A DNA stretch of 12,154 nucleotides. Origin: Actinomycetota bacterium. GTDB lineage: Bacteria; Actinomycetota; Thermoleophilia; UBA2241. Made by a program: the position numbers and the translations under genes. Where the stretch lies: contig PKYM01000239.1 of assembly GCA_003132645.1 (NCBI GenBank), positions 16,452 through 28,605 of the forward strand, in the 5' to 3' direction. Below the pieces are notes generated by a model. That model saw nothing but the letters and a program-made list of their open reading frames with translations, was not told where the DNA came from and searched no databases. Positions 1-6,439 of the stretch are shown piece by piece. Within the stretch, counting starts at the first letter, position 1; each line of letters starts with the position of its first letter.

Positions 1-1488
1 GTCGTCGTCGTGGTGCTGGGCGTGGCCGCCGCCCTGCCCGCCGTGGCCGGCTCCTCTGGCCCCGATGCGCAGGCGACCATCGCGATCTTCGCCGGGCAGC
101 CGTCGGGCGCCGTTGCGGTAAGCGCAGCCAAGGCCGACAACACCGCCACGACCACGGCCGGCAGCCTGCCTGCCGGCATCGCACTGTCGAGCGCCACGGC
201 GCAGGTCTCCTCGACTGTCATCAACCGCACGCTGGTCTCGGAGGCCTCGGTGAACGCTTCGGGCGTCGACCTGCTCGACGGCGTGGTCACCGCCTCGATC
301 GTGAAGCTGAGCGCCAGCGCGAGCGTCCTCGACGGCAACGCCCAGGCTTCGACCACCGGCAGCGCCGTATCCGGCCTGCACGTCGCCGGTGTGCCCGATG
401 CGGACATACCGGCCCAGGGCACCATCGCCGTGCCCGGCGTGGGCACGCTTTCCATCCTGACCGAGAATCCCGAGGGCAGCGGCGGCTCCGCCAGCGCCCA
501 GGTCGTAGGCTTACGGCTCGTGACCGACACGGCCACCGACGGAGTGCCCGCCGGCACCACGATCATCGTCGGCTCGCTCTACGTGCAGGCCGATCAGGCG
601 ACCCTCGACGTGCTGCTCGCCACGCCGACGCCCACCCCGACGCTCACCCCCACGCCGACGCACACGCCGACCCACACCCCGACGCCGCGACCGACCAGCA
701 GCGCGACCCTGTGGCCGACGCCGAGCAGCGTGCCGAGCACGACCTACCCATCGACGAGCTACAACGCCATGCCGACGCCGGCCACGCCCTCGCCGGCGAT
801 CCTCGCGCGCTTCCCCGGCGCCGTGTTCCCGGTCGCCGGCATCTACACCTACACCGACACCTTCGGCGCCTACCGCGCCAACACGCCGGGCGGCCACGAA
901 GGCGACGATATCTTCGCCAGCTACGGCACACCGGTCGTGGCGGTGCAGGACGGCGTCATCACCGGCGTCGGCACGACCCCGATCGGCGGCAACAACATCC
1001 ACCTGACGACGAGCCGCGGCGACTACTTCTACTATGCGCACCTCTCGCGGTTCGCCACCGGGCTCGTGCAGGGCCAACAGGTGGTCGCCGGACAGACTAT
1101 CGGCTATGTCGGCGACACCGGCGACGCCAAGGGCACGCCCCCGCACCTGCACTTCGAGATCCATCCCGGCGGCGGCACGGCGGTCGACCCTACGCCCTAC
1201 CTCGACGCCTGGCGGTCGGCCGGCCACCTGGTGAACACCAGCGCAAGCGGGCAGGTCGGCGCCACGCCGACGCCGTCACCCACAACCGATGACCCTGCCA
1301 TGGACGCCGCCCTGCAACAGGCGGCCGACAGCTTCGCCGCGCTTCAAGGAGACATGACGAGCGGCGCCCGGCAGAAGCCGGGACATGGCAGTCCGCTCGG
1401 TCTGGCCGGCGCGGCGCTGCTCGTGGTCAACACGGCCGGCGCGCTGCTCATCAAGCGTCTGCACGTCGCCGCCATCCTGCTGCCGTAA
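1..1488 (+). CDS. Secreted M23 (LytM-like) peptidase, 5' truncated by window edge
   Basis: Predicted zinc endopeptidase that cleaves peptidoglycan cross-bridges or stem peptides outside the cell. The frame is open at base 1, and the first visible residues (VVVVVLGVAAALPAVAG) look like the core of a signal peptide or N-terminal membrane segment, so the true start is upstream. Counting from base 1: residues about 20-205 form a Ser/Ala/Gly/Val-rich extracellular domain resembling actinobacterial 'choice-of-anchor P' proteins; about 208-265 are a Pro/Thr linker of TP repeats; about 270-400 are the M23 domain with HxGxD (H299, D303), a second His in YYAHLS (H347) and HLHFE (H382, H384), the expected metal and catalytic set. 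A second short Pro/Thr stretch is followed by a hydrophobic segment (about 464-483) and a short basic tail, which could be a C-terminal membrane anchor. The M23 call is firm. The N-terminal family and the anchor are inferences from composition. Confidence 0.9.
   Translation, partial: VVVVVLGVAAALPAVAGSSGPDAQATIAIFAGQPSGAVAVSAAKADNTATTTAGSLPAGIALSSATAQVSSTVINRTLVSEASVNASGVDLLDGVVTASIVKLSASASVLDGNAQASTTGSAVSGLHVAGVPDADIPAQGTIAVPGVGTLSILTENPEGSGGSASAQVVGLRLVTDTATDGVPAGTTIIVGSLYVQADQATLDVLLATPTPTPTLTPTPTHTPTHTPTPRPTSSATLWPTPSSVPSTTYPSTSYNAMPTPATPSPAILARFPGAVFPVAGIYTYTDTFGAYRANTPGGHEGDDIFASYGTPVVAVQDGVITGVGTTPIGGNNIHLTTSRGDYFYYAHLSRFATGLVQGQQVVAGQTIGYVGDTGDAKGTPPHLHFEIHPGGGTAVDPTPYLDAWRSAGHLVNTSASGQVGATPTPSPTTDDPAMDAALQQAADSFAALQGDMTSGARQKPGHGSPLGLAGAALLVVNTAGALLIKRLHVAAILLP
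621..695 (+). repeat. Degenerate 6-bp repeat encoding a Thr-Pro linker
   Basis: Imperfect tandem units of the ACGCCG / ACCCCG type encode alternating Thr-Pro with some His-Thr-Pro. This is the flexible wall-spanning linker between the N-terminal domain and the M23 domain of the surrounding gene. Such tracts expand and contract easily by slippage. Confidence 0.8.
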
Positions 1489-1503
1489 CGGCTGCCGGCA
1501 GGC

Positions 1504-1526
1504 GCGCGGTCTTGAAGGGACCGCGC
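1504..1526 (+). terminator. Stem-loop after the M23 gene, probable terminator
   Basis: Perfect 8-bp inverted repeat GCGCGGTC (1504-1511) and GACCGCGC (1519-1526) with a 7-nt loop, starting 15 nt after the M23 stop codon. No T-tract follows, as is common in high-GC genomes, so termination is inferred from stem strength and from its position between the M23 gene and the tRNA. Confidence 0.5.
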
Positions 1527-1553
1527 CGGGTGTGGTGTATTGTGGACCCCGGT

Positions 1554-1629
1554 GCGGATGTAGCGTAGCTGGTAACGCGTCAGCTTCCCAAGCTGAAGAC
1601 CGCGGGTTCGAGTCCCGTCATCCGCTCCA
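1554..1629 (+). tRNA. tRNA-Gly (anticodon CCC), 3' CCA encoded
   Basis: A full cloverleaf can be folded by hand. The acceptor stem GCGGATG (1554-1560) pairs perfectly with CATCCGC (1619-1625). The D-stem GCGT/ACGC closes a loop with the invariant GG. The anticodon stem TCAGC/GCTGA encloses TTCCCAA, giving anticodon CCC, which reads the glycine codon GGG. The variable loop is 5 nt, and the T-arm is GCGGG-TTCGAGT-CCCGT with one G-U pair. The discriminator base is T, as usual for bacterial tRNA-Gly, and CCA is encoded at 1627-1629. Upstream, TATTGT (1538-1543) is a possible -10 element without a convincing -35. The glycine codon GGG is common in this GC-rich window, consistent with a dedicated isoacceptor. 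Confidence 0.96.
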
Positions 1630-1676
1630 CTCTTCCATCCGCTTTCGCCCTTCGCGCGCGGCGCCCTCAGCACTGC

Positions 1677-1738
1677 GCCCTTCCAGCGCCCCAGCGTTCG
1701 TTTCGCCTTCGCCCTTCCGGCGCTGCCCTTCCGGCGCT
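1677..1738. repeat. 14-bp tandem repeat plus a degenerate copy at the M55 3' end
   Basis: GCCCTTCCGGCGCT occurs twice in perfect tandem (1711-1724 and 1725-1738). A copy with two mismatches lies at 1677-1690, and looser CGCCCTTCG variants lie at about 1645-1710. The second perfect copy runs into the M55 stop codon at 1737-1739. This fills most of the 107-bp gap between the tRNA and the convergent M55 gene. No canonical T-tailed terminator is visible for either transcript. Confidence 0.75.
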
Positions 1739-2570
1739 ACGTCACCTTCGCCACAAGCCGCAGCGCGGCGGCGAAGGTGGTGAAGGTGGAGAGGAAGCGC
1801 GGGCTCTCCAGGCGGATCGTGCGGGCATCGACGCGCTCGACCCCGGGGCAGACGGTGGCCGCATCGGCGAAGTCGCTGCGCGTGAACACGACCCGCAGGG
1901 ACCGCTCGTCCCACGAGAGCGCCGCGGGCGGCGGCGCGGCCCGCAGCGCTCGCTGGGCCCCGTCGCGCAACAGCGTGCGAGTCTGGTCGGGCGACAGCAG
2001 ACGGGCGCTCGTTCTGGTGCGCCCGGTCTTCACCGCGACGCCGGTGACGCCGGGCAGCAGTTCGCGCGCCTCGGCGACGGCAGCCTCGTCGCCGGAAATG
2101 AACACGACCGGTACCCCGAAACAGCCGGCCAGGGCCGCGTTCAGGGCGAACTCGCCGGCCTCGGTCATGTCGTCCACGCGCACGCGGAAGACCCTGTAGG
2201 TGTAGGTGTGGTCGAGCACGGCGCCGGTAGTGCCGGCGCGCGCATGGTAACCGACGAACAAGGCGGCGTCGAAGCTCTCGTCGATGCCCGTCATCATGCC
2301 CAGCGGCGGCGGCGAGCCGCGCACGAGGCGCACCGCCGGCGGCAGGCCCGCCGCGGAGAGGTTAGCGCCGCTGTCGTGGGCGTCGCAGACGACGATCTCG
2401 CCGGCCCCGCCGGCACGACAGCCTTCGATCACGGCATCGAGGTCGGCCTGCATGAGCCGGCGTGCGCCCTCCCAGGCCGGCCGGCCCGGTTCGGTCTGGT
2501 CCTCGGTGACGACGCCGGTGCAGCCCTCGAGATCGACGCTGACGAACAGCTTCGGAGCTTCCCCGAGCAC
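1737..2570 (-). CDS. M55 family D-aminopeptidase (DppA-like)
   Basis: Predicted zinc D-aminopeptidase of the DppA family, which forms a ring-shaped decamer and releases N-terminal D-Ala from short peptides such as cell-wall fragments. From the GTG at 2570 the protein is 277 aa, close to the usual length of about 275. Expected zinc ligands are visible: D13 and E15 in SVDLEG, H65 in CDAHDSGANL, H109 in VGYHARAG and E140 in EAGEFALN. H121 in LDHT is the likely catalytic His. The gene begins 62 nt after the stop of the upstream M42 gene and is probably co-transcribed with it, so the two could complete degradation of mixed D/L peptides. The start is uncertain: a second in-frame GTG at 2600 lies in a nearly identical 30-bp repeat, neither has a strong ribosome binding site, and there is no nearby ATG. 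Confidence 0.9.
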   Translation of the reverse strand: MLGEAPKLFVSVDLEGCTGVVTEDQTEPGRPAWEGARRLMQADLDAVIEGCRAGGAGEIVVCDAHDSGANLSAAGLPPAVRLVRGSPPPLGMMTGIDESFDAALFVGYHARAGTTGAVLDHTYTYRVFRVRVDDMTEAGEFALNAALAGCFGVPVVFISGDEAAVAEARELLPGVTGVAVKTGRTRTSARLLSPDQTRTLLRDGAQRALRAAPPPAALSWDERSLRVVFTRSDFADAATVCPGVERVDARTIRLESPRFLSTFTTFAAALRLVAKVT

Positions 2571-2612
2571 GGCGTTCCCGGACGGAGCGTCCCCGGACAC
2601 GGCGTTCCCGGC
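2553..2612 (-). repeat. 30-bp tandem duplication covering the M55 start region
   Basis: Two adjacent 30-bp units (2612-2583 and 2582-2553 on the minus strand) match at about 26 of 30 positions. Each contains CCGGGAACGCCGTG, so the candidate GTG start and the sequence just before it are duplicated in frame. If both are translated they give a doubled GNAV(S/L)G(D/E)AP peptide. Confidence 0.8.
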
Positions 2613-2632
2613 GGCGAGCGTCGCGGCGCCGC

Positions 2633-3703
2633 TCAGGCCCGCGGTATGAAGACGCCGGGCTCGAACACCTCGCCGAGGCGACGCGCGACGGCGGCCACGA
2701 GACGGGCAGCGGCCTCGAGGTCGTCGAGCTGCGCGACCTCGTGGGGCGAGTGCATGTAGCGCATCGGCAGGCCGAGGTTGAGGGCGGCCGTGCCGGCGCC
2801 GGCGGTCTGCAGGTATTCGCTGTCGGTCTGCGTGTCGCCGGGAGTCGCCTTGATCTGCACGGGGATGCCGGCGCTCGCCGCCACCTCTTCGAACAGGGCG
2901 AACAGCCGCGGGTTGCTGCACCCGCCGCGGGCGAGACCGGGGCCGCCGCCCAGCACGAGCGTGCCGCCTACGCGGCGCGGTTCGACTTCGGGCTGGTCGG
3001 TGGCGAAGTCGGCGTCGACCACGATCATGCAGTCGGGCTGCCCGCGACGCGCCTGGACATGGGCGCCCATGTAGCGCGATTCCTCCTGGACGGTGGAGAG
3101 CAGCGTGAGCGCGGCGCTGCCCGGGGCGTCGGCGTAGATCTCGAGGGCGCGCACCGCGACATAGACGCCGCAGCGGTCGTCGAGCGCGCACCCGGCGACG
3201 ATGCCGCCGGCGAACTCGACGAAGTGCGGGCCGAAGGTGACCGGGTCGCCGCAGGCGATGCGCGCCAGCGCGGCGGCACGATCGGTCGCGCCGATGTCGA
3301 TCCACTGCTCGCTGATGTCGGCGGCCTTGCCGCGGTCGGCGTCGGCGATCAGGTGCGTCGGCCGCTTGCCGACGACGCCCTCGACGACGCCCCGGCTCGC
3401 GTGGATGACGACGGCCCGACCGGGCAGCAACAGCGGGTCGACGCTGCCGATCTTGTCGAAGTACACGAAGCCCTGATCGTCGACCCAGGTCACCTGGAGA
3501 CCGATCTGGTCGGCATGGCCGGCGACGACTATCTGTGGCGTGGCGCCCGGATTGATCGTCGCGGTGACGTTGCCGAGCACGTCGGTCTCGGGGTCGGCGC
3601 GAGACGCCACGCGCTCGCGCACCACCTGCTGCACAGGCTGTTCGAAGCCACTCGGCCCGGGAGCAAGCACCAGATCGCGCAGAAATCCGACGTCGGCCGT
3701 CAT
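2633..3703 (-). CDS. M42 family metallo-aminopeptidase
   Basis: Predicted cytoplasmic di-metal aminopeptidase of the M42 glutamyl-aminopeptidase/endoglucanase-like family, which usually assembles as a hollow dodecamer that trims peptides. The 356-aa length is typical. Metal ligands and catalytic residues are in order: H63 and D65 in AGHADQIG, bridging D175 in CALDDRCG, E207/E208 in VQEES, D230 or D232 in VVDADF, and H318 in YMHSPHE. GDTQTD (about 289-294) stands where many relatives have GGTDA. The ATG at 3703 is well supported by AAAGGAGG (3719-3712) eight bases upstream. It is the first gene of a leftward pair with the M55 peptidase and is divergent from the BlaI-type repressor gene, with a shared control region of about 350 bp. 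The natural substrate cannot be read from the sequence. Confidence 0.94.
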   Translation of the reverse strand: MTADVGFLRDLVLAPGPSGFEQPVQQVVRERVASRADPETDVLGNVTATINPGATPQIVVAGHADQIGLQVTWVDDQGFVYFDKIGSVDPLLLPGRAVVIHASRGVVEGVVGKRPTHLIADADRGKAADISEQWIDIGATDRAAALARIACGDPVTFGPHFVEFAGGIVAGCALDDRCGVYVAVRALEIYADAPGSAALTLLSTVQEESRYMGAHVQARRGQPDCMIVVDADFATDQPEVEPRRVGGTLVLGGGPGLARGGCSNPRLFALFEEVAASAGIPVQIKATPGDTQTDSEYLQTAGAGTAALNLGLPMRYMHSPHEVAQLDDLEAAARLVAAVARRLGEVFEPGVFIPRA

Positions 3704-3735
3704 AACATCCGCCTCCTTTTAAGACTGCGTCGCCC

Positions 3736-3744
3736 ATCGTACCA
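3736..3744 (-). promoter_or_regulatory. Possible extended -10 promoter for M42-M55
   Basis: On the minus strand TGGTACGAT fits an extended -10 (TGnTAnnAT), placed to start transcription at about 3729 and give a short leader containing the strong AAAGGAGG site. No clear -35 is visible. Confidence 0.35.
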
Positions 3745-3903
3745 AACGGCAGCCGGGCTCGCCGTGCGCGGCCGCGGCGCTGATCTCGAGAGTGGGTTTG
3801 GAATCGCTCAGACAGACGAAACTACGAAGGCTGGGATTCATACCGCGCAGCCGTTTGAACGGTGCAGTGTCTGCCCTCCCCGCACTGGTCCAGACGGCGG
3901 CCG

Positions 3904-3918
3904 CGTAGGTCACCTACG
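3904..3918. promoter_or_regulatory. 15-bp palindrome, candidate operator for the BlaI-type repressor
   Basis: CGTAGGT-C-ACCTACG is a perfect inverted repeat with 7-bp arms and one central base, about 135 bp upstream of the BlaI start and between the two divergent promoters. BlaI/MecI proteins bind as dimers to short dyads and often control their own gene and a neighbour. Assignment to this regulator rests on position and symmetry only. Confidence 0.45.
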
Positions 3919-3925
3919 GCATGCG

Positions 3926-3964
3926 ACCGTAATAGGTTTGTCGAAGTCGTGTTACGGTTATGGT
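3926..3964 (+). promoter_or_regulatory. Promoter with overlapping inverted repeat upstream of the BlaI gene
   Basis: ACCGTAA (3926-3932) and TTACGGT (3952-3958) are perfect inverted 7-mers separated by 19 bp. Between and over them lie TTGTCG (3938-3943) as a possible -35 and TATGGT (3959-3964) as a possible -10. The 15-bp spacing is shorter than ideal, so the exact promoter is uncertain. A protein bound here would block initiation. Confidence 0.4.
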
Positions 3965-4052
3965 ATGTGCAAACCCCGAGGTGCTTCGGTTCGCTTTCGC
4001 AGGGGCGGCCGCCAGGCAGCAACAACGAAGGCTTTCGAAAGGGGGCGGGCGC

Positions 4053-4472
4053 ATGGAACACATCAGACCCAAGTGGCTCAAGAGCACCAAAGGTGCTCCA
4101 TTCACGGGGATCGGCTCACTCGAAGCCGACATCCTTGCGATCATCTGGGAAAGTCAGCGAGCCACGGTGCGCGATGTCTACGAGACGCTGCGCGAGCAGC
4201 GCCCCATCGCCTACACGACCGTCATGACGGTCATGAACAACCTGGTCAAGAAGGACCTGCTCACGCAGGACCGCACCAGCATCGCCTACGTCTACACACC
4301 GGCCATCCCCGGCAACGAGGTGGCCAGCACGATCCTCGACAGCGTCGTCCAGCGCCTGTTTCGCGGACGGTCCAATCTTGCGCTCTCGCACTTGCTCGGG
4401 CTCAAGGACGATCTCAATCCTGAGCAGGCCGAAGAGCTGCGCAAGTACGCCGAGAACCACTTCGTGGCCTGA
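4053..4472 (+). CDS. BlaI/MecI/CopY-family transcriptional repressor
   Basis: Predicted 139-aa dimeric winged-helix repressor. The helix-turn-helix is at about residues 39-70 (TVRDVYETL... IAYTTVMTVMNNLVKKDLL), where AYTTVMTVM is the family's recognition-helix signature. The wing follows (TSIAYVYTPA), and the C-terminal helices (about 85-139) match the dimerisation domain. The ATG at 4053 is chosen because AAAGGGGG (4038-4045) precedes it by seven bases. The frame stays open upstream to 3960, but that extension is a basic low-complexity stretch. In the classical systems a BlaR1/MecR1 protease sensor inactivates the repressor; no such gene lies in the window. Likely targets are its own promoter and possibly the divergent peptidase pair, through the inverted repeats between them. 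The signal it responds to is unknown. Confidence 0.9.
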   Translation: MEHIRPKWLKSTKGAPFTGIGSLEADILAIIWESQRATVRDVYETLREQRPIAYTTVMTVMNNLVKKDLLTQDRTSIAYVYTPAIPGNEVASTILDSVVQRLFRGRSNLALSHLLGLKDDLNPEQAEELRKYAENHFVA

Positions 4473-4509
4473 GGTCACGCGGTCCGTCGACCGCAGCACC
4501 GCATGATGC

Positions 4510-4547
4510 CGGGGGCGGCGGGTCGCAGTAGCGACCCGCCGCCCCCG
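4510..4547. terminator. 17-bp inverted repeat between convergent BlaI and argS, probable bidirectional terminator
   Basis: Perfect arms 4510-4526 and 4531-4547 (core GGGGGCGGCGGGTCGC) with a 4-nt AGTA loop, occupying most of the 79-bp gap between the BlaI stop and the argS stop. The position serves both converging transcripts. There is no T-tract on either side, so it would act by stem strength or with Rho. Confidence 0.75.
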
Positions 4548-4551
4548 CCGT

Positions 4552-6330
4552 CTACATGCTCTCCGGTGCGCTCACCCCGAGCAGCTCCAGACCCTTGGCC
4601 AGCGTGGTGCGTGTAGCCACGCACAGGCCCGCGCGAAAGGCCGCCACCTCGGGGTCGTCGGTCAGCACCCGGCAGTTGCGGTAGAAGACGTGAAACTCGG
4701 CGGCGAGCTCGCCGAGGTAGCCGTGCAGGCGCTGCGGGCCGCGGCGCTCCACGGCGTCGAGCACGACGAGCGGAAACCGCGCCAGGGCGCGCGCCAGATT
4801 GCGCTCGAACGGCCCCACCTCGACGTCGCCGAACGAGACGGCGCCCGGCGCCGACAGCGGATCGCCCGGATCGCCCGGATCGCCCTGCCCGTCGGCAAGG
4901 TTGCGCAGCACGCTGCAGATACGGGCGTGAGCGTACTGCACGTAGTAGACCGGGTTCTTGCTCGACTGCTCCACGGCGAGATCGAGGTCGAGGTCGAGGG
5001 TCGAGTCGTGGCTGCGGCCGACCATGAAGAACCGCACGGCGTCGACGCCGATGGCGTCGCTCAAGTCGTCGACCGTGACGATGTCCCCGCTGCGCTTCGA
5101 CATGCGCCGCGCCGCGCCGCTTTCGAGCAAGTTGACGAGCTGCCCGATGATCAGCTCGAGGCGCTCGGGATCGTGGGGTGGCAGGGCGCTGAACATCGCC
5201 TTCATGCGCGGCACATAGCCGTGATGGTCGGCCCCCCAGATGTTGATCAGGTGCTCGAAGCCACGGTCCATCTTGTCGCGGTGGTAGGCGATGTCGGAGA
5301 GAAAGTACGTGGGCGCGCCGGTCTGGCGGATGAGCACGCGGTCCTTGTCGTCGCCGTAGTCTGTGGTGCGCAGCCACACGGCGCCGTCGGAGTCGAAGAG
5401 CTCTCCCTCTGTGTCCAACTCGCGCAGCGCCTTGCCGACCTCGCCGGCGAAGCCGCGGTAAGCCGTGCCGCCCGCGTAGAGCGAGGCTTCGCTCGTCCAG
5501 ACGTCGAAGGGCACGCGCAGCCGCTCGAGGGTGACCCGAAAGCGTGCCAGGATGGCGTCGCGGCCCCACATCTTGATCTCGTCCACGACTTCATCCGGCA
5601 GCCGCGTCGCGTCGGGAGCGGCGGCCGTCACGGCCATGAGGTAGCGGTCGCCGACCTCGTCGATCAGCCGGTCGGCGACCTCGAGCACATAGTCGCCCAG
5701 GTAGCCGTCGGCGGGCACGGGCATCTCGATGCCGAGACGCTGCGCGTAACGCGCCGCCAGCGACTGTCCGAACTTCAGCATCTGGCTGCCGAAGTCGTTG
5801 AGGTAGAACTCGCGGGTGACGTCGTGGCCGGCGAAGGAGAACAGCCTACAGAGCGCGTCGCCCATCGAGGCGTAGCGGGCATGGCCGACGTGCAACGGTC
5901 CCGTCGGGTTGACGCTGACGAACTCGACGTTGATCTTCTGGCGCTGCGCGAGCGCCAGCACATCACGACCGTGGTCGCCGCCGAGAGCGAGCATCTGCCG
6001 TGTCGCGCCCCGGTACCACTCGTCGCTCAGGAACAGGTTGAGAAAGCCCGGCCCAGCGACCTCGAAGCGCGCGCAGACGGCCGCCCCCGGCCCGGCGCAC
6101 CAGCGCTCGCCGAGCTCGGTCGCGATCTCACGCGGGTTGCGGGAAGCCAGGCGCGCGACCGCCAGGGCGACCGGCGTGGAGACGTCGCCGAACTCCGGCT
6201 TGGGAGGCAGCGTCAGCTCGGCCGGCGGCAACTGGCTGGCGACCGGGCAGATCTCTGCGAGCGTTCGCTCGAGCGACCGTCCCAGGCCGGCCAGCCCGTA
6301 CAGCTCCTCGTGCTCGTCGCGCTCGCTCAT
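4552..6330 (-). CDS. argS: Arginyl-tRNA synthetase
   Basis: Class I synthetase that charges tRNA-Arg in the cytoplasm. The 592-aa protein has the family order: an N-terminal Add-1-like domain (about 1-115); the catalytic Rossmann domain with the HIGH-type motif HVGH (147-150) in NPTGPLHVGHAR; conserved NIWGADHHGY (about 363-372); a KMSK-loop equivalent MSKRSG (410-415); and the DALR anticodon-binding domain starting near YYVQYAHARICS (about 462-473) and ending LLGVSAPESM. A GDP repeat (483-491) sits in a variable loop of the DALR domain. The ATG at 6330 has AAAGGGTG about five bases upstream. It lies downstream of rlmH in the same direction, across a 105-bp repeat-containing gap, and ends at a strong inverted repeat. 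Identification is secure. Confidence 0.97.
   Translation of the reverse strand: MSERDEHEELYGLAGLGRSLERTLAEICPVASQLPPAELTLPPKPEFGDVSTPVALAVARLASRNPREIATELGERWCAGPGAAVCARFEVAGPGFLNLFLSDEWYRGATRQMLALGGDHGRDVLALAQRQKINVEFVSVNPTGPLHVGHARYASMGDALCRLFSFAGHDVTREFYLNDFGSQMLKFGQSLAARYAQRLGIEMPVPADGYLGDYVLEVADRLIDEVGDRYLMAVTAAAPDATRLPDEVVDEIKMWGRDAILARFRVTLERLRVPFDVWTSEASLYAGGTAYRGFAGEVGKALRELDTEGELFDSDGAVWLRTTDYGDDKDRVLIRQTGAPTYFLSDIAYHRDKMDRGFEHLINIWGADHHGYVPRMKAMFSALPPHDPERLELIIGQLVNLLESGAARRMSKRSGDIVTVDDLSDAIGVDAVRFFMVGRSHDSTLDLDLDLAVEQSSKNPVYYVQYAHARICSVLRNLADGQGDPGDPGDPLSAPGAVSFGDVEVGPFERNLARALARFPLVVLDAVERRGPQRLHGYLGELAAEFHVFYRNCRVLTDDPEVAAFRAGLCVATRTTLAKGLELLGVSAPESM
4859..4885. repeat. Three perfect 9-bp tandem repeats inside argS
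   Basis: GGATCGCCC is repeated three times exactly and adds Gly-Asp-Pro three times to ArgS (residues 483-491). The length is a multiple of three and the reading frame is kept. Confidence 0.9.
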
Positions 6331-6357
6331 CGTTTCACCCTTTGCTTCTCGTGGCCT

Positions 6358-6439
6358 GCCGCGCTCGGGCGCGGCCCTGATGATGGTCGCGCGCTCAGGC
6401 GCGACCCGGTGATGGTACGCCTGCTGATGGTACGCCTAG
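6358..6439. repeat. Intergenic repeats between rlmH and argS: two similar stem-loops plus a 15-bp tandem
   Basis: Two related units each fold into a hairpin: GCCGCGC/GCGCGGC (6358-6364 and 6369-6375, 4-nt loop) and GTCGCGC/GCGCGAC (6386-6392 and 6399-6405, 6-nt loop). Each is followed by GATGGT. Then TGATGGTACGCCT occurs twice with a period of 15 (6410-6422 and 6425-6437), the second copy entering the rlmH stop codon. The units look like local duplications. On the transcribed strand they would form structure between rlmH and argS. Confidence 0.75.

Larger units (their letters stand above)
3704..4052. other. Divergent intergenic region between the M42 gene and the BlaI gene
   Basis: This 349-bp gap holds the ribosome binding sites of both flanking genes, a possible leftward extended -10 near 3736-3744, and the inverted repeats at 3904-3918 and 3926-3958. 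The stretch 3750-3900 shows no convincing gene, RNA fold or repeat. Short open frames in it lack ribosome binding sites and recognisable products. Confidence 0.6.

Noticed and set aside
1344..1673. Minus-strand protein through the tRNA gene
   Set aside because: The peptide GADDGTRTRGLQLGKLTRYQLRYIR-like stretch is the familiar antisense reading of a tRNA, not a gene.
1554..1740. Possible integration site at the tRNA-Gly 3' end
   Set aside because: No second copy of the tRNA 3' end, integrase or shift in base composition is visible within the window.
2571..3737. N-terminal extension of the M55 frame (666 codons in total)
   Set aside because: The first 380 or so codons are an Arg-rich out-of-frame reading of the M42 gene; M55 similarity begins only near 2552.
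3960..4052. Longer BlaI protein starting at 3960
   Set aside because: The extension is a basic low-complexity stretch over the probable promoter, and a strong AAAGGGGG site precedes 4053.
2741..4423. 560-codon plus-strand frame across the M42 gene, the divergent gap and the BlaI gene
   Set aside because: It is antisense to M42, crosses a control region and then overlaps the BlaI gene in the wrong frame; no domain is recognisable.
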